Assembly (NCBI GenBank): GCA_963922595.1
Contig: CAWUIM010000027.1
Span: 1-39,925, forward strand
Length of the DNA stretch: 39,925 bases
Direction of reading: 5' to 3'
Source of the DNA: JAJFFW01 sp963922595
GTDB lineage: Bacteria > Pseudomonadota > Alphaproteobacteria > Caulobacterales > Parvularculaceae
Shown here: positions 1 to 8,159 of the stretch, in pieces
Layout of the letters: the number at the start of each line of letters is the position of its first letter
Numbering within the stretch: position 1 is the stretch's first letter
Notes under the pieces: model-generated
Database searches by the model: none
The model's input: only the letters and a program-made list of their open reading frames with translations
What the model was told of the DNA's origin: nothing
Made by a program: the position numbers and the translations under genes

Positions 1-75
1 CGAAAGCCCGCTCGCAACGCCGCGCAGGCGTGCCAGCGCTTTGCGGAAAGGATTGTGCGGGGCGGGAACGGCCAT
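1..75 (-). CDS. possible 5' end of an unidentified gene (partial)
   Basis: An ATG read on the minus strand at 75-73 opens a frame that stays open to the window edge (25 codons, beginning MAVPAPHNPFRKALARL). The codons look like ordinary GC-rich coding DNA with basic and alanine residues. No good ribosome binding site is visible just upstream, and too little protein is present to assign a family. It would be transcribed away from the exported protein that starts at 410. Confidence 0.35.
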   Translation of the reverse strand, partial: MAVPAPHNPFRKALARLRGVASGLS

Positions 76-409
76 GGACGGGTCGACTTGATCTTTCACT
101 TCAAAATGCGGCGCGAAAATGCGCCCTTATCAATGGTGTTAAGATTCGCCTTGTGTTCCTTAACAAAAGCTGAACGCGCCCGAAAAAGGCCTTTGATTTG
201 GCGGCAAAACGAAATCGTGAAGGTGCGCCCAAGGGAAATCAGGTCATTTTTTTCGTCCGATCCCTCGATCAACCGTGTTGAATTTGACATTAATGCGCTA
301 GGGTTCGCGAAACTGCTTTTAAGCGGTGCGGGGTAGGGTCAAATCGGCGACGCGTTTCGATGCAAGGGCGCGCTCGCTTCTTCACTGAGAAGCCGATGAT
401 CGGGAGTCG
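76..409. other. intergenic region, probable divergent promoter region
   Basis: This stretch separates the left-edge frame from the gene at 410. It is less GC-rich than its surroundings, with T-rich patches near 245-255 and 280-300. A TTGACA-like hexamer lies near 292-297 on the plus strand, but I cannot pair it with a convincing -10. Short open frames here on both strands have atypical composition and no SD site, so I do not call them genes. Confidence 0.4.
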
Positions 410-1462
410 ATGTCTATGTTGCGTTTAAATCAAAGAAAAAATGGGCTCAAAACACTATCCCAAACCCCGCGTCAAACCTGGGGACGCCCCGCTAAGATTG
501 TTCTGGCCGGGATCGCCGGCGCGGCCGCATGCGGCGGCGCAAGCCTCGCCGAAACCCTCACCCAGCCTGAAATCACGGCCCTGGAGGAGACCGCCGCCAG
601 CTATGTGCGCTATCGCAAGGATGTGGCCGCAATCGAGGCGACGCCGATCGACAACCCGTCGGCGACGCGCGAGGCCCATAAGCGCCTCGCCGCCCACGAT
701 CCGGAGGCCCTGACGGCCGGTTGGGTCGCCTATGCGGCGCTGGTCGCCGCGGACACGCCTGAATTCGCCGCCGCGATCCAGAAAGAAGTGGGCGGCAAGA
801 AGCGCAAACGCCGTAAGCGCGGCGCCCTCGCCGGCAAGGACGCGCTCTATGCGAAACTTTCCCAGGACCCCACCTATCCGCGCTCGCTGGACGGCTCCAA
901 GGCCGCCGTGGACCGGGTGCTCGCCATGACGGCGCAGGATGCGAACCGGTTCAACAAGCTTGGCGAAGCCTTCAAGGCGCAGGCCTACGCGATGCAAAAA
1001 ACAAAGTGGGGCAAGAAACGGATTTCAGCGCCGTCAAAACGGATCAGCGAAGCGAACGCCTTCGCTTCCTCGCGTCCGGCCGCCGCGCCGCCCGCCACGA
1101 GCCCCGCCGCCAATGACGGGGTAATTGCGCCGATGCTCGCCAGCGCCAGCGAAGACTGGGACCATAATTGGGGCGCAAGCGGCGCCTCAGGCCGGTTGAA
1201 GGACAGCAACGCCCAGGCCGTGATGGACCGGGTTCTCAACCTCGCCACGCGGTACGCCATGGGCGGCGTCAATGACAAGCTGGTCGACGTCTATGCGAAA
1301 AACACAAAAAGCCAGCGCTGTCTTTCCATGGCGAAACTGACGCTCACCCAATGCATCGCCGCCACGCGCACGCCCTACGAAGAAGCCTTTTGCCTCGGCG
1401 AACATGGTCTCAACGATATCGGCAATTGCGTCGGCTGGGTTGCAAGCGCTGACGCGAGCTAA
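410..1462 (+). CDS. exported protein of unknown function
   Basis: I do not recognise a family. The 350-residue product has a basic N-terminus followed by a hydrophobic alanine/glycine-rich segment at about residues 29-46, consistent with an export signal or membrane anchor. After that come an acidic/helical region, a very basic patch near residue 130 (KKRKRRKR), an alanine/proline-rich linker around 215-235, and a C-terminal domain with four cysteines in the last 50 residues (motifs RCLSM, TQCIA, AFCLG, GNCVGW) that could form two disulfides in the periplasm. A GGGAG site at 402-406 fits an alternative start at the second ATG (416) better than the first. The gene ends at a strong bidirectional terminator, so it appears monocistronic. 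Confidence 0.75.
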   Translation: MSMLRLNQRKNGLKTLSQTPRQTWGRPAKIVLAGIAGAAACGGASLAETLTQPEITALEETAASYVRYRKDVAAIEATPIDNPSATREAHKRLAAHDPEALTAGWVAYAALVAADTPEFAAAIQKEVGGKKRKRRKRGALAGKDALYAKLSQDPTYPRSLDGSKAAVDRVLAMTAQDANRFNKLGEAFKAQAYAMQKTKWGKKRISAPSKRISEANAFASSRPAAAPPATSPAANDGVIAPMLASASEDWDHNWGASGASGRLKDSNAQAVMDRVLNLATRYAMGGVNDKLVDVYAKNTKSQRCLSMAKLTLTQCIAATRTPYEEAFCLGEHGLNDIGNCVGWVASADAS

Positions 1463-1518
1463 GCCGGAGCGCCAATCATTTGACCCGCCACGCCGCACGC
1501 GACGTGAAAGCAATAACG

Positions 1519-1551
1519 AAAAAACCGCGCCTCTGACTGGCGCGGTTTTTT
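1519..1551. terminator. bidirectional intrinsic terminator
   Basis: A GC-rich stem (ACCGCGCC paired with GGCGCGGT) with an 8-9 nt loop is flanked by A-runs on the left and T-runs on the right, so it has a U-tract in both directions. It lies between the convergent genes ending at 1462 (+) and 1579 (-) and probably serves both. Confidence 0.9.
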
Positions 1552-1578
1552 GTTCGGGCGCGCTCTGAATTGGAGCCG

Positions 1579-1788
1579 CTACTCTGGATCGTTTCCGGCG
1601 TCATCGTCGTCCGATTTAATCCGCGTGGCGCGGTCTACGCGGTTACGCAACGCGATATCGCCGCTTGAAATATCTTCACGCAGCGTTTGCTGACGGTCGA
1701 ATTCCGCCGCCGCCTCGCCTGGCGCATTCGTCGTCGCACAACCTGTAACGGCGAAAAGCGCCAACCCCAAAAAGGTCCATATCCGCAT
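1579..1788 (-). CDS. small putative lipoprotein
   Basis: The 69-residue product starts MRIWTFLGLALFAVTGC, a short lipoprotein signal peptide with a VTGC lipobox; cysteine 17 would be the lipidated residue. The mature part is polar, with a QQTLREDI-like helical stretch and a very acidic tail (DDDDAG). I chose the ATG at 1788 because GAGGAG lies 6 nt upstream; a longer in-frame extension exists but would put residues before the signal peptide. No family is recognised. It is transcribed toward the shared terminator at 1519-1551. Confidence 0.75.
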   Translation of the reverse strand: MRIWTFLGLALFAVTGCATTNAPGEAAAEFDRQQTLREDISSGDIALRNRVDRATRIKSDDDDAGNDPE

Positions 1789-1894
1789 TTCAAACTCCTC
1801 AATATCCGACCACCCAGCTTCAAGATCATAGCCCACAAACCCCGCGCCAAAAAGCGCCTTGTTCTATGGGTCGCAGTCTCCTACATGGCGGAGC

Positions 1895-2299
1895 ATGACG
1901 GTTTTTCAGACCATTCTGGATGATTTCGCGTTCCTGGACGACTGGGACGATCGCTACAAATATCTGATCGATCTGGGGCGCAATTTGGCGCCGTATCCGG
2001 AGGAAAAACGCAACGACGCTCATAAAGTGCGCGGCTGCGCGAGCCAGGTCTGGCTCAACTCAGAAATCAAGGACGGCGTCCTCTCATTTGAGGGCGACAG
2101 CGACGCCCATATTGTCAAGGGGCTCGTCGCCATCATGATCGCGCTCTATTCCGGCAAGTCGCCGACGGACGTGCTTGCGACAGACGCTGAAGAAGCGCTG
2201 GCGCCGCTCGACCTCGCCGATCATTTGACGCCGCAACGCTCGAACGGCCTCGCCGCGATGATCACGCGCATCCAGGCGATCGCCGAGGAAGCCGCCTAA
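1895..2299 (+). CDS. sufE: cysteine desulfuration protein SufE
   Basis: SufE accepts persulfide sulfur from the cysteine desulfurase SufS and passes it to the SUF iron-sulfur cluster scaffold. The 134-residue product is the usual length and contains the family landmarks: LIDLGRNLAPYPEEKR, then VRGCASQVWL with the sulfur-accepting cysteine at about residue 48, then a helical C-terminal half. The ATG at 1895 is chosen because the protein then begins at the normal SufE N-terminus; a TTG 36 bp upstream would add an unconserved extension. No other suf genes are nearby, which is common for alphaproteobacterial sufE. It converges on the gene ending at 2304 with only 4 bp between them. Confidence 0.93.
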   Translation: MTVFQTILDDFAFLDDWDDRYKYLIDLGRNLAPYPEEKRNDAHKVRGCASQVWLNSEIKDGVLSFEGDSDAHIVKGLVAIMIALYSGKSPTDVLATDAEEALAPLDLADHLTPQRSNGLAAMITRIQAIAEEAA

Positions 2300-2303
2300 G
2301 CGG

Positions 2304-2729
2304 TCAACCCGCCTCCCTAAAACCAATGGCGCGTTTTCGAGCAGGCGACTTTTTTTCTTTCGCCGACATTTTGATTTCCTGCGTCAAAAGGGTCGTCAAC
2401 CGGTCGCGCAACTGCGCCTCCAGAAATTCCACCTGCTTGTCGAAAATCGGGCTGTCGCGGCGGTCCTCCACCGCATGACAGGAGTAACCGACAGTCGTCC
2501 GTTCACGGTTGAACTCCGTCGAGACCTGACCCAGCGACAGCTGCCCGACCACATGCGCCAGATATATGGCGATCTGGCGCGCAAACGCCACATTCGCTTT
2601 GGCGCGCCTGCGCGACATAATCTCTTCGGTCGACACACATAGCGCTTCGGCGGCGACGGTCACCGCCTCAAGGGCGATCCGACGTTGGTAAAGTCGGCTA
2701 AGGCCGTATCCTCTCCCCTCTATTGTCAT
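2304..2729 (-). CDS. orphan DnaA-domain-IV-like helix-turn-helix protein
   Basis: The 141-residue protein has no AAA+ domain, but its centre resembles the DNA-binding domain IV of DnaA: ARQIAIYLAHVV (compare RPRQIAMYLA), then LSLGQVSTEF and RERTTVGYSC in place of the DnaA signature GRDHTTV. The C-terminus is lysine/arginine-rich. Stand-alone proteins of this kind occur in alphaproteobacteria as DNA-binding regulators; this one's target is unknown. The ATG at 2729 is preceded by CTGGAG at proper spacing, whereas the longer upstream frame has no SD site. A perfect 14-bp palindrome lies 19 bp upstream of the start and may be an operator. It lies downstream of the antiporter operon on the same strand, with its own leader. 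Confidence 0.8.
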   Translation of the reverse strand: MTIEGRGYGLSRLYQRRIALEAVTVAAEALCVSTEEIMSRRRAKANVAFARQIAIYLAHVVGQLSLGQVSTEFNRERTTVGYSCHAVEDRRDSPIFDKQVEFLEAQLRDRLTTLLTQEIKMSAKEKKSPARKRAIGFREAG

Positions 2730-2747
2730 ATGGGCTCCAGTTGTTTT

Positions 2748-2761
2748 GTCCGCTAGCGGAC
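2748..2761. promoter_or_regulatory. 14-bp perfect palindrome upstream of the DnaA-IV-like gene
   Basis: The sequence GTCCGCTAGCGGAC is a perfect inverted repeat without spacer, placed between the probable promoter and the SD of the gene starting at 2729. Its position suits an operator, possibly for autoregulation by the adjacent DNA-binding protein; that is inference. Confidence 0.5.
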
Positions 2762-2867
2762 CGACCACCCAGCGCCAGTATATAGGGACAATTCTAACTA
2801 GAAGATAACTTTCCCACACATTGTACAGTATGGGATCGATTCTTAACCTTAATGGCGGGCGGAACCC

Positions 2868-4619
2868 CTATGCGGCAAAGGCCAGGACCAGCGCTATGCC
2901 TAACACAATTGCGGTCCATAAAGCCATGAATCCGATGGGCCAGGACCGCGCCATCTGCCCTTCCGGCCCGTGGACGGCGTATATCCGCGCCATCAGACGG
3001 TTGACCCGCCCCAAGCCGATGGAAAATACGCCCTGCCACAAGGCGCCGAGAACGCCGGCGGTCCATGTTAAGAGCGCGCGGCCCGGAATGCGGTAAAACC
3101 AATCTGTATCAAGATTAGTGGAGCGCACCTCAGCCGGATACCACTTCATCACAATCAAGAGGGCGAACGCCAGAACCGCCCAGATCAAGAGTTGGAGCTG
3201 TTCGACAATATGGTAGGCGGAATAAGGATGATAGTCGGCGATCTGCGCCTGATCGGGAAGCAGGCCGTAGAGCGGCGCCGGATGTACGCCGATACCGATA
3301 CACATGACCGCAGCGAGGCACATGGCGATCATCATGCCGGGCGGCGTCTTGTCTTCGATGAAAACCCGTTTCGGCGGGGCGTGATTGGTATTGAAAAATG
3401 TGAAATACGGAATCTTAATCCCCGCATGTTCAAGGACGCCCGCCGACGCGAATAGCAGAACCAGCCAGATCCACAGTTGGTGCGACTCGCCGGCGGCGTC
3501 GATAATGAGGCCCTTGGTGACAAACCCGAGCGTGCCCGGGAACGCGGAAATCGACAGTGCGCCGACGATACAGAGCGCCATCGTCAACGGCATGAATTTG
3601 TAGAGCCCGCCGAGATCAAGCGCTTTTGACGAGCCCGTGCGGTACATCGCGGCGCCGAGCGCCATAAAGAGCAGGCCTTCAAAGATGATATTACCGAATG
3701 CGTAACCGGCGGCGCCGTTCACGGCCCCGAAGCCGATCGCGCACACCATAAAGCCCACCTGGTTGTTGATGGAATAACACAAGACCTTGCGCAGGTCGTT
3801 TTCGATGAGCGCGAAAAAGATCGGGAAAATCGTCATTACGGCGCCGATGACGACGAGTTCAGGCGTGCCCAAAAATCCGCGCGCCAGCGAATAAACCGCG
3901 AGCTTGGTGGTGAAGATCGCGAGCACGATTGAACCGGAGATGGTGGATTTCGGATAAGCGTCCTGCACCCAATTGTGGAGCAAGGGAAAGGCGCTCTTGA
4001 TTCCGAAGGCGAGGAAGAGGACGAGCGCTGACAATTTAATGGCGCCGTGATCATCGCGCAGACCGATGTCGTTGAACATGAGCGAGCCGGTCTCCTGAAA
4101 GATCAGGACAATCCCGCCGAGCAGCAAGACGCCAGAGAGGATCTGAATCGAGAGGTAGCGCATGCCGGCGAGATACGTAACGCGCGTTCCCGGCGCCCAG
4201 ACGAGGAACACGCTCGTGATGGCCGCGATTTCCCACCACACAAACAAGGTAATGAAGTCGCCGGAAAGCACCCCGCCGAGCGCCGCCGCGGGATAAGCGA
4301 GCATGGCGAAGTCCGTCGAGCGGTTTTTGCCGTGCCAGTCATAAATGATGTTCAGCGCCGCCGCGATATGGAAGACGACTGCGAATATCCGCGATAACGG
4401 ATCAATCCGCAGCATCACCACGTCATAACCGAATATCTTCAGATCGCCATAGTCGCCAAGACCCAATTGCGACAGGAGATAGGCGCTGCCGCCAAGCCCT
4501 GCGAGCATGATCGCTTTGCGGACGACCACAGGCGCAAAGGCGGCGATGACCGCCACGAAGGTGAGAACGACCGCCGGGTTCGACAATAGCGCGACGAAGA
4601 GAGAGTTACTCGCGGTCAT
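2868..4619 (-). CDS. Mrp-type antiporter subunit, MrpD/NuoN-like (third copy)
   Basis: A 583-residue integral membrane protein of the proton-translocating antiporter family (Proton_antipo_M; homologous to NuoL/M/N and MrpA/D). Residues expected for the proton path are present: glutamate in LFVWWEIAA (about E130), lysine in FGIKSAFPLLHNW (about K208) and lysine in FTTKLAVY (about K239). It is about 80 residues longer than the other two copies because of additional C-terminal helices and soluble loops. It is the last gene of the operon; its start overlaps the preceding gene by 14 bp and has GAGAGGT upstream. Inference: one of three proton- or cation-conducting modules of a single complex. Confidence 0.9.
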   Translation of the reverse strand: MTASNSLFVALLSNPAVVLTFVAVIAAFAPVVVRKAIMLAGLGGSAYLLSQLGLGDYGDLKIFGYDVVMLRIDPLSRIFAVVFHIAAALNIIYDWHGKNRSTDFAMLAYPAAALGGVLSGDFITLFVWWEIAAITSVFLVWAPGTRVTYLAGMRYLSIQILSGVLLLGGIVLIFQETGSLMFNDIGLRDDHGAIKLSALVLFLAFGIKSAFPLLHNWVQDAYPKSTISGSIVLAIFTTKLAVYSLARGFLGTPELVVIGAVMTIFPIFFALIENDLRKVLCYSINNQVGFMVCAIGFGAVNGAAGYAFGNIIFEGLLFMALGAAMYRTGSSKALDLGGLYKFMPLTMALCIVGALSISAFPGTLGFVTKGLIIDAAGESHQLWIWLVLLFASAGVLEHAGIKIPYFTFFNTNHAPPKRVFIEDKTPPGMMIAMCLAAVMCIGIGVHPAPLYGLLPDQAQIADYHPYSAYHIVEQLQLLIWAVLAFALLIVMKWYPAEVRSTNLDTDWFYRIPGRALLTWTAGVLGALWQGVFSIGLGRVNRLMARIYAVHGPEGQMARSWPIGFMALWTAIVLGIALVLAFAA

Positions 4620-4896
4620 CGTAATACCTCTCTTCGCGGCCTACGAGCTTGCGCAGATGCTGGCCGACAAGGACGATGAACATGAAAGAGCCGAACCCCC
4701 ACAAGGCGAAAAAGACCGGTATCGCCTCGAGATCGAAATGCGGCTTCTTTTTCTGGAAGTCGGGAACAAAACCGGCCGCTGCGGCGCCAAGCCCAGCGAT
4801 AATGAGAATGATAAGGAAGAGGCGTTGGAAACCCTTGCTTTCGGCCCAACCGGGTTTGTCGCGCTCATGGTCTGGAACATCGCGGTGATCAGCCAT
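4606..4896 (-). CDS. small membrane protein in the antiporter operon
   Basis: A 96-residue protein with two predicted transmembrane segments (about residues 27-43 and 60-79), a polar N-terminus rich in Asp/Arg and a charged tail ending RYYDDRE. I recognise no named family. An AGGAGG site precedes the ATG at 4896. It overlaps the gene upstream by 8 bp and the gene downstream by 14 bp, so it is translated with the antiporter subunits and is likely an accessory or structural subunit of the complex. Confidence 0.8.
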   Translation of the reverse strand: MADHRDVPDHERDKPGWAESKGFQRLFLIILIIAGLGAAAAGFVPDFQKKKPHFDLEAIPVFFALWGFGSFMFIVLVGQHLRKLVGREERYYDDRE

Positions 4897-5149
4897 CGGC
4901 GTTATCCTCCTGATCGCCCGCCTCAGACGGCGGCGCTTTCATCGAATGCAGATAGTAAATGACGGCTCCGTTCGCGCCGAGAAAACCGATCACGAATATC
5001 GCGCCGATCAGGGCCTCCGTAAGCGGATCAAACGTGTCGAATATCCGCATGGCGACGACGACCATCAACACCGCGACAAGGCCAAGAACGCCCATGACGC
5101 CGAGCGCCAGCGGCAGGTTCCAGCCTTCATTTTTAGGCGCAGCATTCAT
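4889..5149 (-). CDS. small membrane protein in the antiporter operon
   Basis: The 86-residue product has two hydrophobic segments: LALGVMGVLGLVAVLMVVV (about residues 14-32) and ALIGAIFVIGFLGANGAVIYYL (roughly 46-67), with an acidic C-terminal tail. The family is not recognised. The ATG at 5149 overlaps the TGA of the preceding MrpD-like gene (ATGA), giving translational coupling; a longer upstream frame is rejected because it would lie wholly inside that gene. Probably an accessory subunit of the antiporter complex (inference). Confidence 0.78.
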   Translation of the reverse strand: MNAAPKNEGWNLPLALGVMGVLGLVAVLMVVVAMRIFDTFDPLTEALIGAIFVIGFLGANGAVIYYLHSMKAPPSEAGDQEDNADG

Positions 5150-6660
5150 GGCGCGGCCCCCATGAGCGGCGCCAGATAGGTGTAAAGCGGGTCGGCGAAG
5201 AAAAAGAGCGCGAATGCGCCGAACGCCGTCACGCAGGGCGGAAGGACGCACAGGAGCGGCGCTTCTTTCAGGTTCCTCCAGTCGATCAGCGCGCCTTTTG
5301 CGCCGAGGGCGCGGCCGCGCTCATCGGTTTCCGGCGCCATATAAAAGGCCTGAACCGGGATCGAGAGCAGGTAGACCACGTTCAGGATCGACGACACCAT
5401 AAGGCAAACGATCATGATCAACTGACCAGTGTTGGCGGCGCCGAGCATCAAAAAGAATTTCGGCCATGACCCGCCCATGGGCGGCAGGCCGACAATCGAC
5501 ATGGCGCCGAGGAAGAACGCGCCGAACGTAAAGGGCATGACGCGCCCGAGCCCGCGCAGCTCGGATACAAGCGTTTTGTGCGCCCCCACATAAATCGCGC
5601 CCGCGCACATGAAGAGCGTCATCTTGCCGAGGGCGTGCATGGCGATCTGCATGGCGCCGCCCATGACGCCCATTTGGGTTGCGAGCATCGCGCCGAGCGT
5701 CACGTAGGAAAGCTGGGAGACCGTCGAATAAGCGAGGCGGGCTTTCAGATTATCCTTATGCATCGCGATCGCCGAGGCGAGCAGGATCGACCCGCCGGCG
5801 ATCCACATATAGGGCGTCGCCGCGCCGGTCCGCGCAAGGAAATCAACGCCGAAGACATAGAGCGCCACCTTCATCACCGAAAAGACGCCCGCCTTGACCA
5901 CCGCCACGGCATGCAGAAAGGCGGAAACCGGCGTCGGCGCGACCATGGCGTTCGGCAGCCACGGGTGCGCAGGCATCAGCGCGGCCTTGCCGATGCCGAA
6001 AGCGAATAGCCCGAGTAGGATCATCGGCAACGGCCCGGCTTCGTCCACGTGCGTTGCGAGAATGCCGCCGAGTTCAAAATCGGTGTGCCCGACAAGCGAA
6101 TAGACCCACGCGATCGCTGGCAAGAGAAGGCCGATCGACGTGCCCATCAAAACGCCGAGATAAATCCGGCCGCCGCGCCGCGCATTATCATCGCCTTTGT
6201 GGGTGACGAGCGGAAAGGTGGAAAGCGTCAGGACTTCATAGAAGATGAACAGCGTAAAGAGGTTCGCCGCATAGGCGACGCCCATGGCGGACGAAATCGC
6301 CACCGCGAACGACATGTAAAACCGCGTCTGGTTCGGCTCATCGTGGCCGCGCATATAGCCGATGGAATAAACCGAATTTACAAGCCACAGGCCGGAGGCG
6401 ATCACCGCGAACATAGCGCCGAGCGGCTCGGCGCGAAACGCAATCGGCAGCGTTTCAAAAAGATAGATGAGATCATAACCGGGGCTGAGGCCGTCGCCCA
6501 CGGCGGTGAAAACCGTAATCGTCAAAAACAGGAGAATAACTGCGGTGATCAGCGTCGCCGCCTCGCGCAGATTTGGCGACTTGCCGAGCAGCCAGATGAA
6601 TAAAAACCCGACCAGCGGAACGCCGATTGAATAAATAAGAGCGAGGCCGGGCGTGATCAT
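5146..6660 (-). CDS. Mrp-type antiporter subunit D-like (second copy)
   Basis: A 504-residue polytopic membrane protein of the Proton_antipo_M family. The key glutamate in LFIFYEVLTL (about E142), lysine in FGIGKAALMPAH (about K225) and lysine in VAVVKAGVF (about K256) are present at the same spacing as in the neighbouring MrpD. The histidines in MPAHPW and ISEL-type loops typical of MrpD/NuoM are also visible. It overlaps mrpD by 4 bp at its start and the 86-residue gene by 4 bp at its end. In the absence of a full MrpA it may take the role of the MrpA antiporter module, which is inference. Confidence 0.92.
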   Translation of the reverse strand: MITPGLALIYSIGVPLVGFLFIWLLGKSPNLREAATLITAVILLFLTITVFTAVGDGLSPGYDLIYLFETLPIAFRAEPLGAMFAVIASGLWLVNSVYSIGYMRGHDEPNQTRFYMSFAVAISSAMGVAYAANLFTLFIFYEVLTLSTFPLVTHKGDDNARRGGRIYLGVLMGTSIGLLLPAIAWVYSLVGHTDFELGGILATHVDEAGPLPMILLGLFAFGIGKAALMPAHPWLPNAMVAPTPVSAFLHAVAVVKAGVFSVMKVALYVFGVDFLARTGAATPYMWIAGGSILLASAIAMHKDNLKARLAYSTVSQLSYVTLGAMLATQMGVMGGAMQIAMHALGKMTLFMCAGAIYVGAHKTLVSELRGLGRVMPFTFGAFFLGAMSIVGLPPMGGSWPKFFLMLGAANTGQLIMIVCLMVSSILNVVYLLSIPVQAFYMAPETDERGRALGAKGALIDWRNLKEAPLLCVLPPCVTAFGAFALFFFADPLYTYLAPLMGAAP

Positions 6661-8159
6661 TGCACGCCTCCGGCTCTGGTGAGCGCCTCAGCGGCCAGTT
6701 CAGCCACGCGGCCCGTAAAGGCGATCCGTACACCGAAGTAAACGTTCGCCGCTACTAGAATCCACATGGGGATCAACATGGAAAGCGGCGCTTCTTTGAT
6801 GTCGCCGGCCATGGGGCCCTCGGTGGGGACGGGCCGCAAGAGGATCAACTCTATGATGCGGCCCACATAGACGACGGCGAGCAGCGAGCTCGCGACAATC
6901 AAAAACGCGGCCCAGGCGTAGCCCGCCTCAAAAGCGGCGCTCAACAGATACCATTTGGAGATGAAGCCGACAGTCAACGGCACGCCGATCAGCGATAGGC
7001 CGGAAATAATGAAGGCGCCCGCGGTAAACGGCATGCGCCGGGCGAGGCCGTCAAAAGCGTGGCAATTGTGGGAGCCGAGCCGGTAAACGACGCAGGCGAC
7101 CGCCATGAACAGCGCGCCCTTCATCAAGCCGTGGTTGACCACGTGAACAAGCGCGGCGGCGAGACCGGCTTGCGTTGCGAGCGAGAGACCAAGGAGAATG
7201 TAGCCGATTTGTCCGATGGAGGAGTATGCGAGCATGCGCTTCACGTCTTCCTGGAACACGGCGACGATCGAAGCGGCGAACATGCCGATCACGCCGAGCG
7301 GCAACAACACATAGGTAAAAGCCGATTGCAGGAAGTCGAAATCCAGTCCGAAGACCGTATAGAAGAACCGGATCAGTACATAGACTGCGACCTTCGTGGC
7401 GGTAGCGGCGATAAAGGCGGAAACGACGGACGGCGCGTAGGCGTAAGCGTTGGGCATCCACAAATGCATTGGGAACATGGCGAGCTTCAACCCGATCCCC
7501 ACGAGGATGAATGCAAAGCCCGCCTGAATGACGCGGTTGTCCTGACCGGCGAGGCGGTCGGCGAGATCGGACATATTGAGCGTGCCAGTCGCCTGGTAGA
7601 GGAGTCCGATGCCGATTACGAAAAAGGTCGCGCCGATTGTGCCCATGACGAGATAGTTGAAGGACGCCGTCAGCGCCCGCCGGTCCGCGCGCGCGCCAAG
7701 TGCAATGAGCGCGTAGGTCGAGAGCGAGGAAATCTCGAGAAATACAAAGACATTGAAGGCGTCGCCCGTGATCGTCACGCCCAGAAGGCCCGTCATGCAG
7801 ATCAACAAGGCGCCGAAAAAGTTCGATAGCTGACGGTTGTGCACTTCCTTGCGCACGCTCTCATAGGCGAACGGAAAGACAAGGGAGGCGATGCCTGAAA
7901 CAAGCGCCAACACAATCGCGTTGGCGAGATCAATGCGGTATTCAATGCCGAGCGGCGGCGCCCAGTCTCCAAGAGCGTATGAGATCGGTCCGGTGTGGGC
8001 GACATTTGCAAGCAATGTGACGCAGACGGCGAAAGTCGCCCAGGCGACCAGCGTCGCCCACGCCCAGGGCGCGCGTCCGTTGGGCAAGAGCACCGTGACC
8101 GGCGCCGCCACCAGCGGCAAAACCACTGGCAACACAGGCAATTGCGATAACAAACTCAC
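6657..8159 (-). CDS. mrpD: Mrp-type Na+/H+ antiporter subunit D
   Basis: The 500-residue subunit belongs to the Proton_antipo_M family and most resembles classical MrpD/MnhD. Catalytic glutamate in FVFLEISSLSTY (about E142), lysine in GIGLKLAMFPMH (about K225) and lysine in ATATKVAVY (about K256) match residues known to be essential in Mrp antiporters. The gene directly follows mrpC with a 4-bp overlap, as in standard mrp operons. Role: inner-membrane monovalent cation/proton exchange, giving pH and Na+ homeostasis. Confidence 0.93.
   Translation of the reverse strand: MSLLSQLPVLPVVLPLVAAPVTVLLPNGRAPWAWATLVAWATFAVCVTLLANVAHTGPISYALGDWAPPLGIEYRIDLANAIVLALVSGIASLVFPFAYESVRKEVHNRQLSNFFGALLICMTGLLGVTITGDAFNVFVFLEISSLSTYALIALGARADRRALTASFNYLVMGTIGATFFVIGIGLLYQATGTLNMSDLADRLAGQDNRVIQAGFAFILVGIGLKLAMFPMHLWMPNAYAYAPSVVSAFIAATATKVAVYVLIRFFYTVFGLDFDFLQSAFTYVLLPLGVIGMFAASIVAVFQEDVKRMLAYSSIGQIGYILLGLSLATQAGLAAALVHVVNHGLMKGALFMAVACVVYRLGSHNCHAFDGLARRMPFTAGAFIISGLSLIGVPLTVGFISKWYLLSAAFEAGYAWAAFLIVASSLLAVVYVGRIIELILLRPVPTEGPMAGDIKEAPLSMLIPMWILVAANVYFGVRIAFTGRVAELAAEALTRAGGVQ

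Noticed and set aside
55..336. 93-codon plus-strand frame at the left end
   Set aside because: Overlaps the probable divergent promoter region, lacks an SD site and has no recognisable domain.
7059..7829. 256-codon plus-strand open frame opposite mrpD
   Set aside because: It lies wholly antisense to a clear MrpD gene, has the composition expected of a shadow frame in GC-rich DNA and no SD site.
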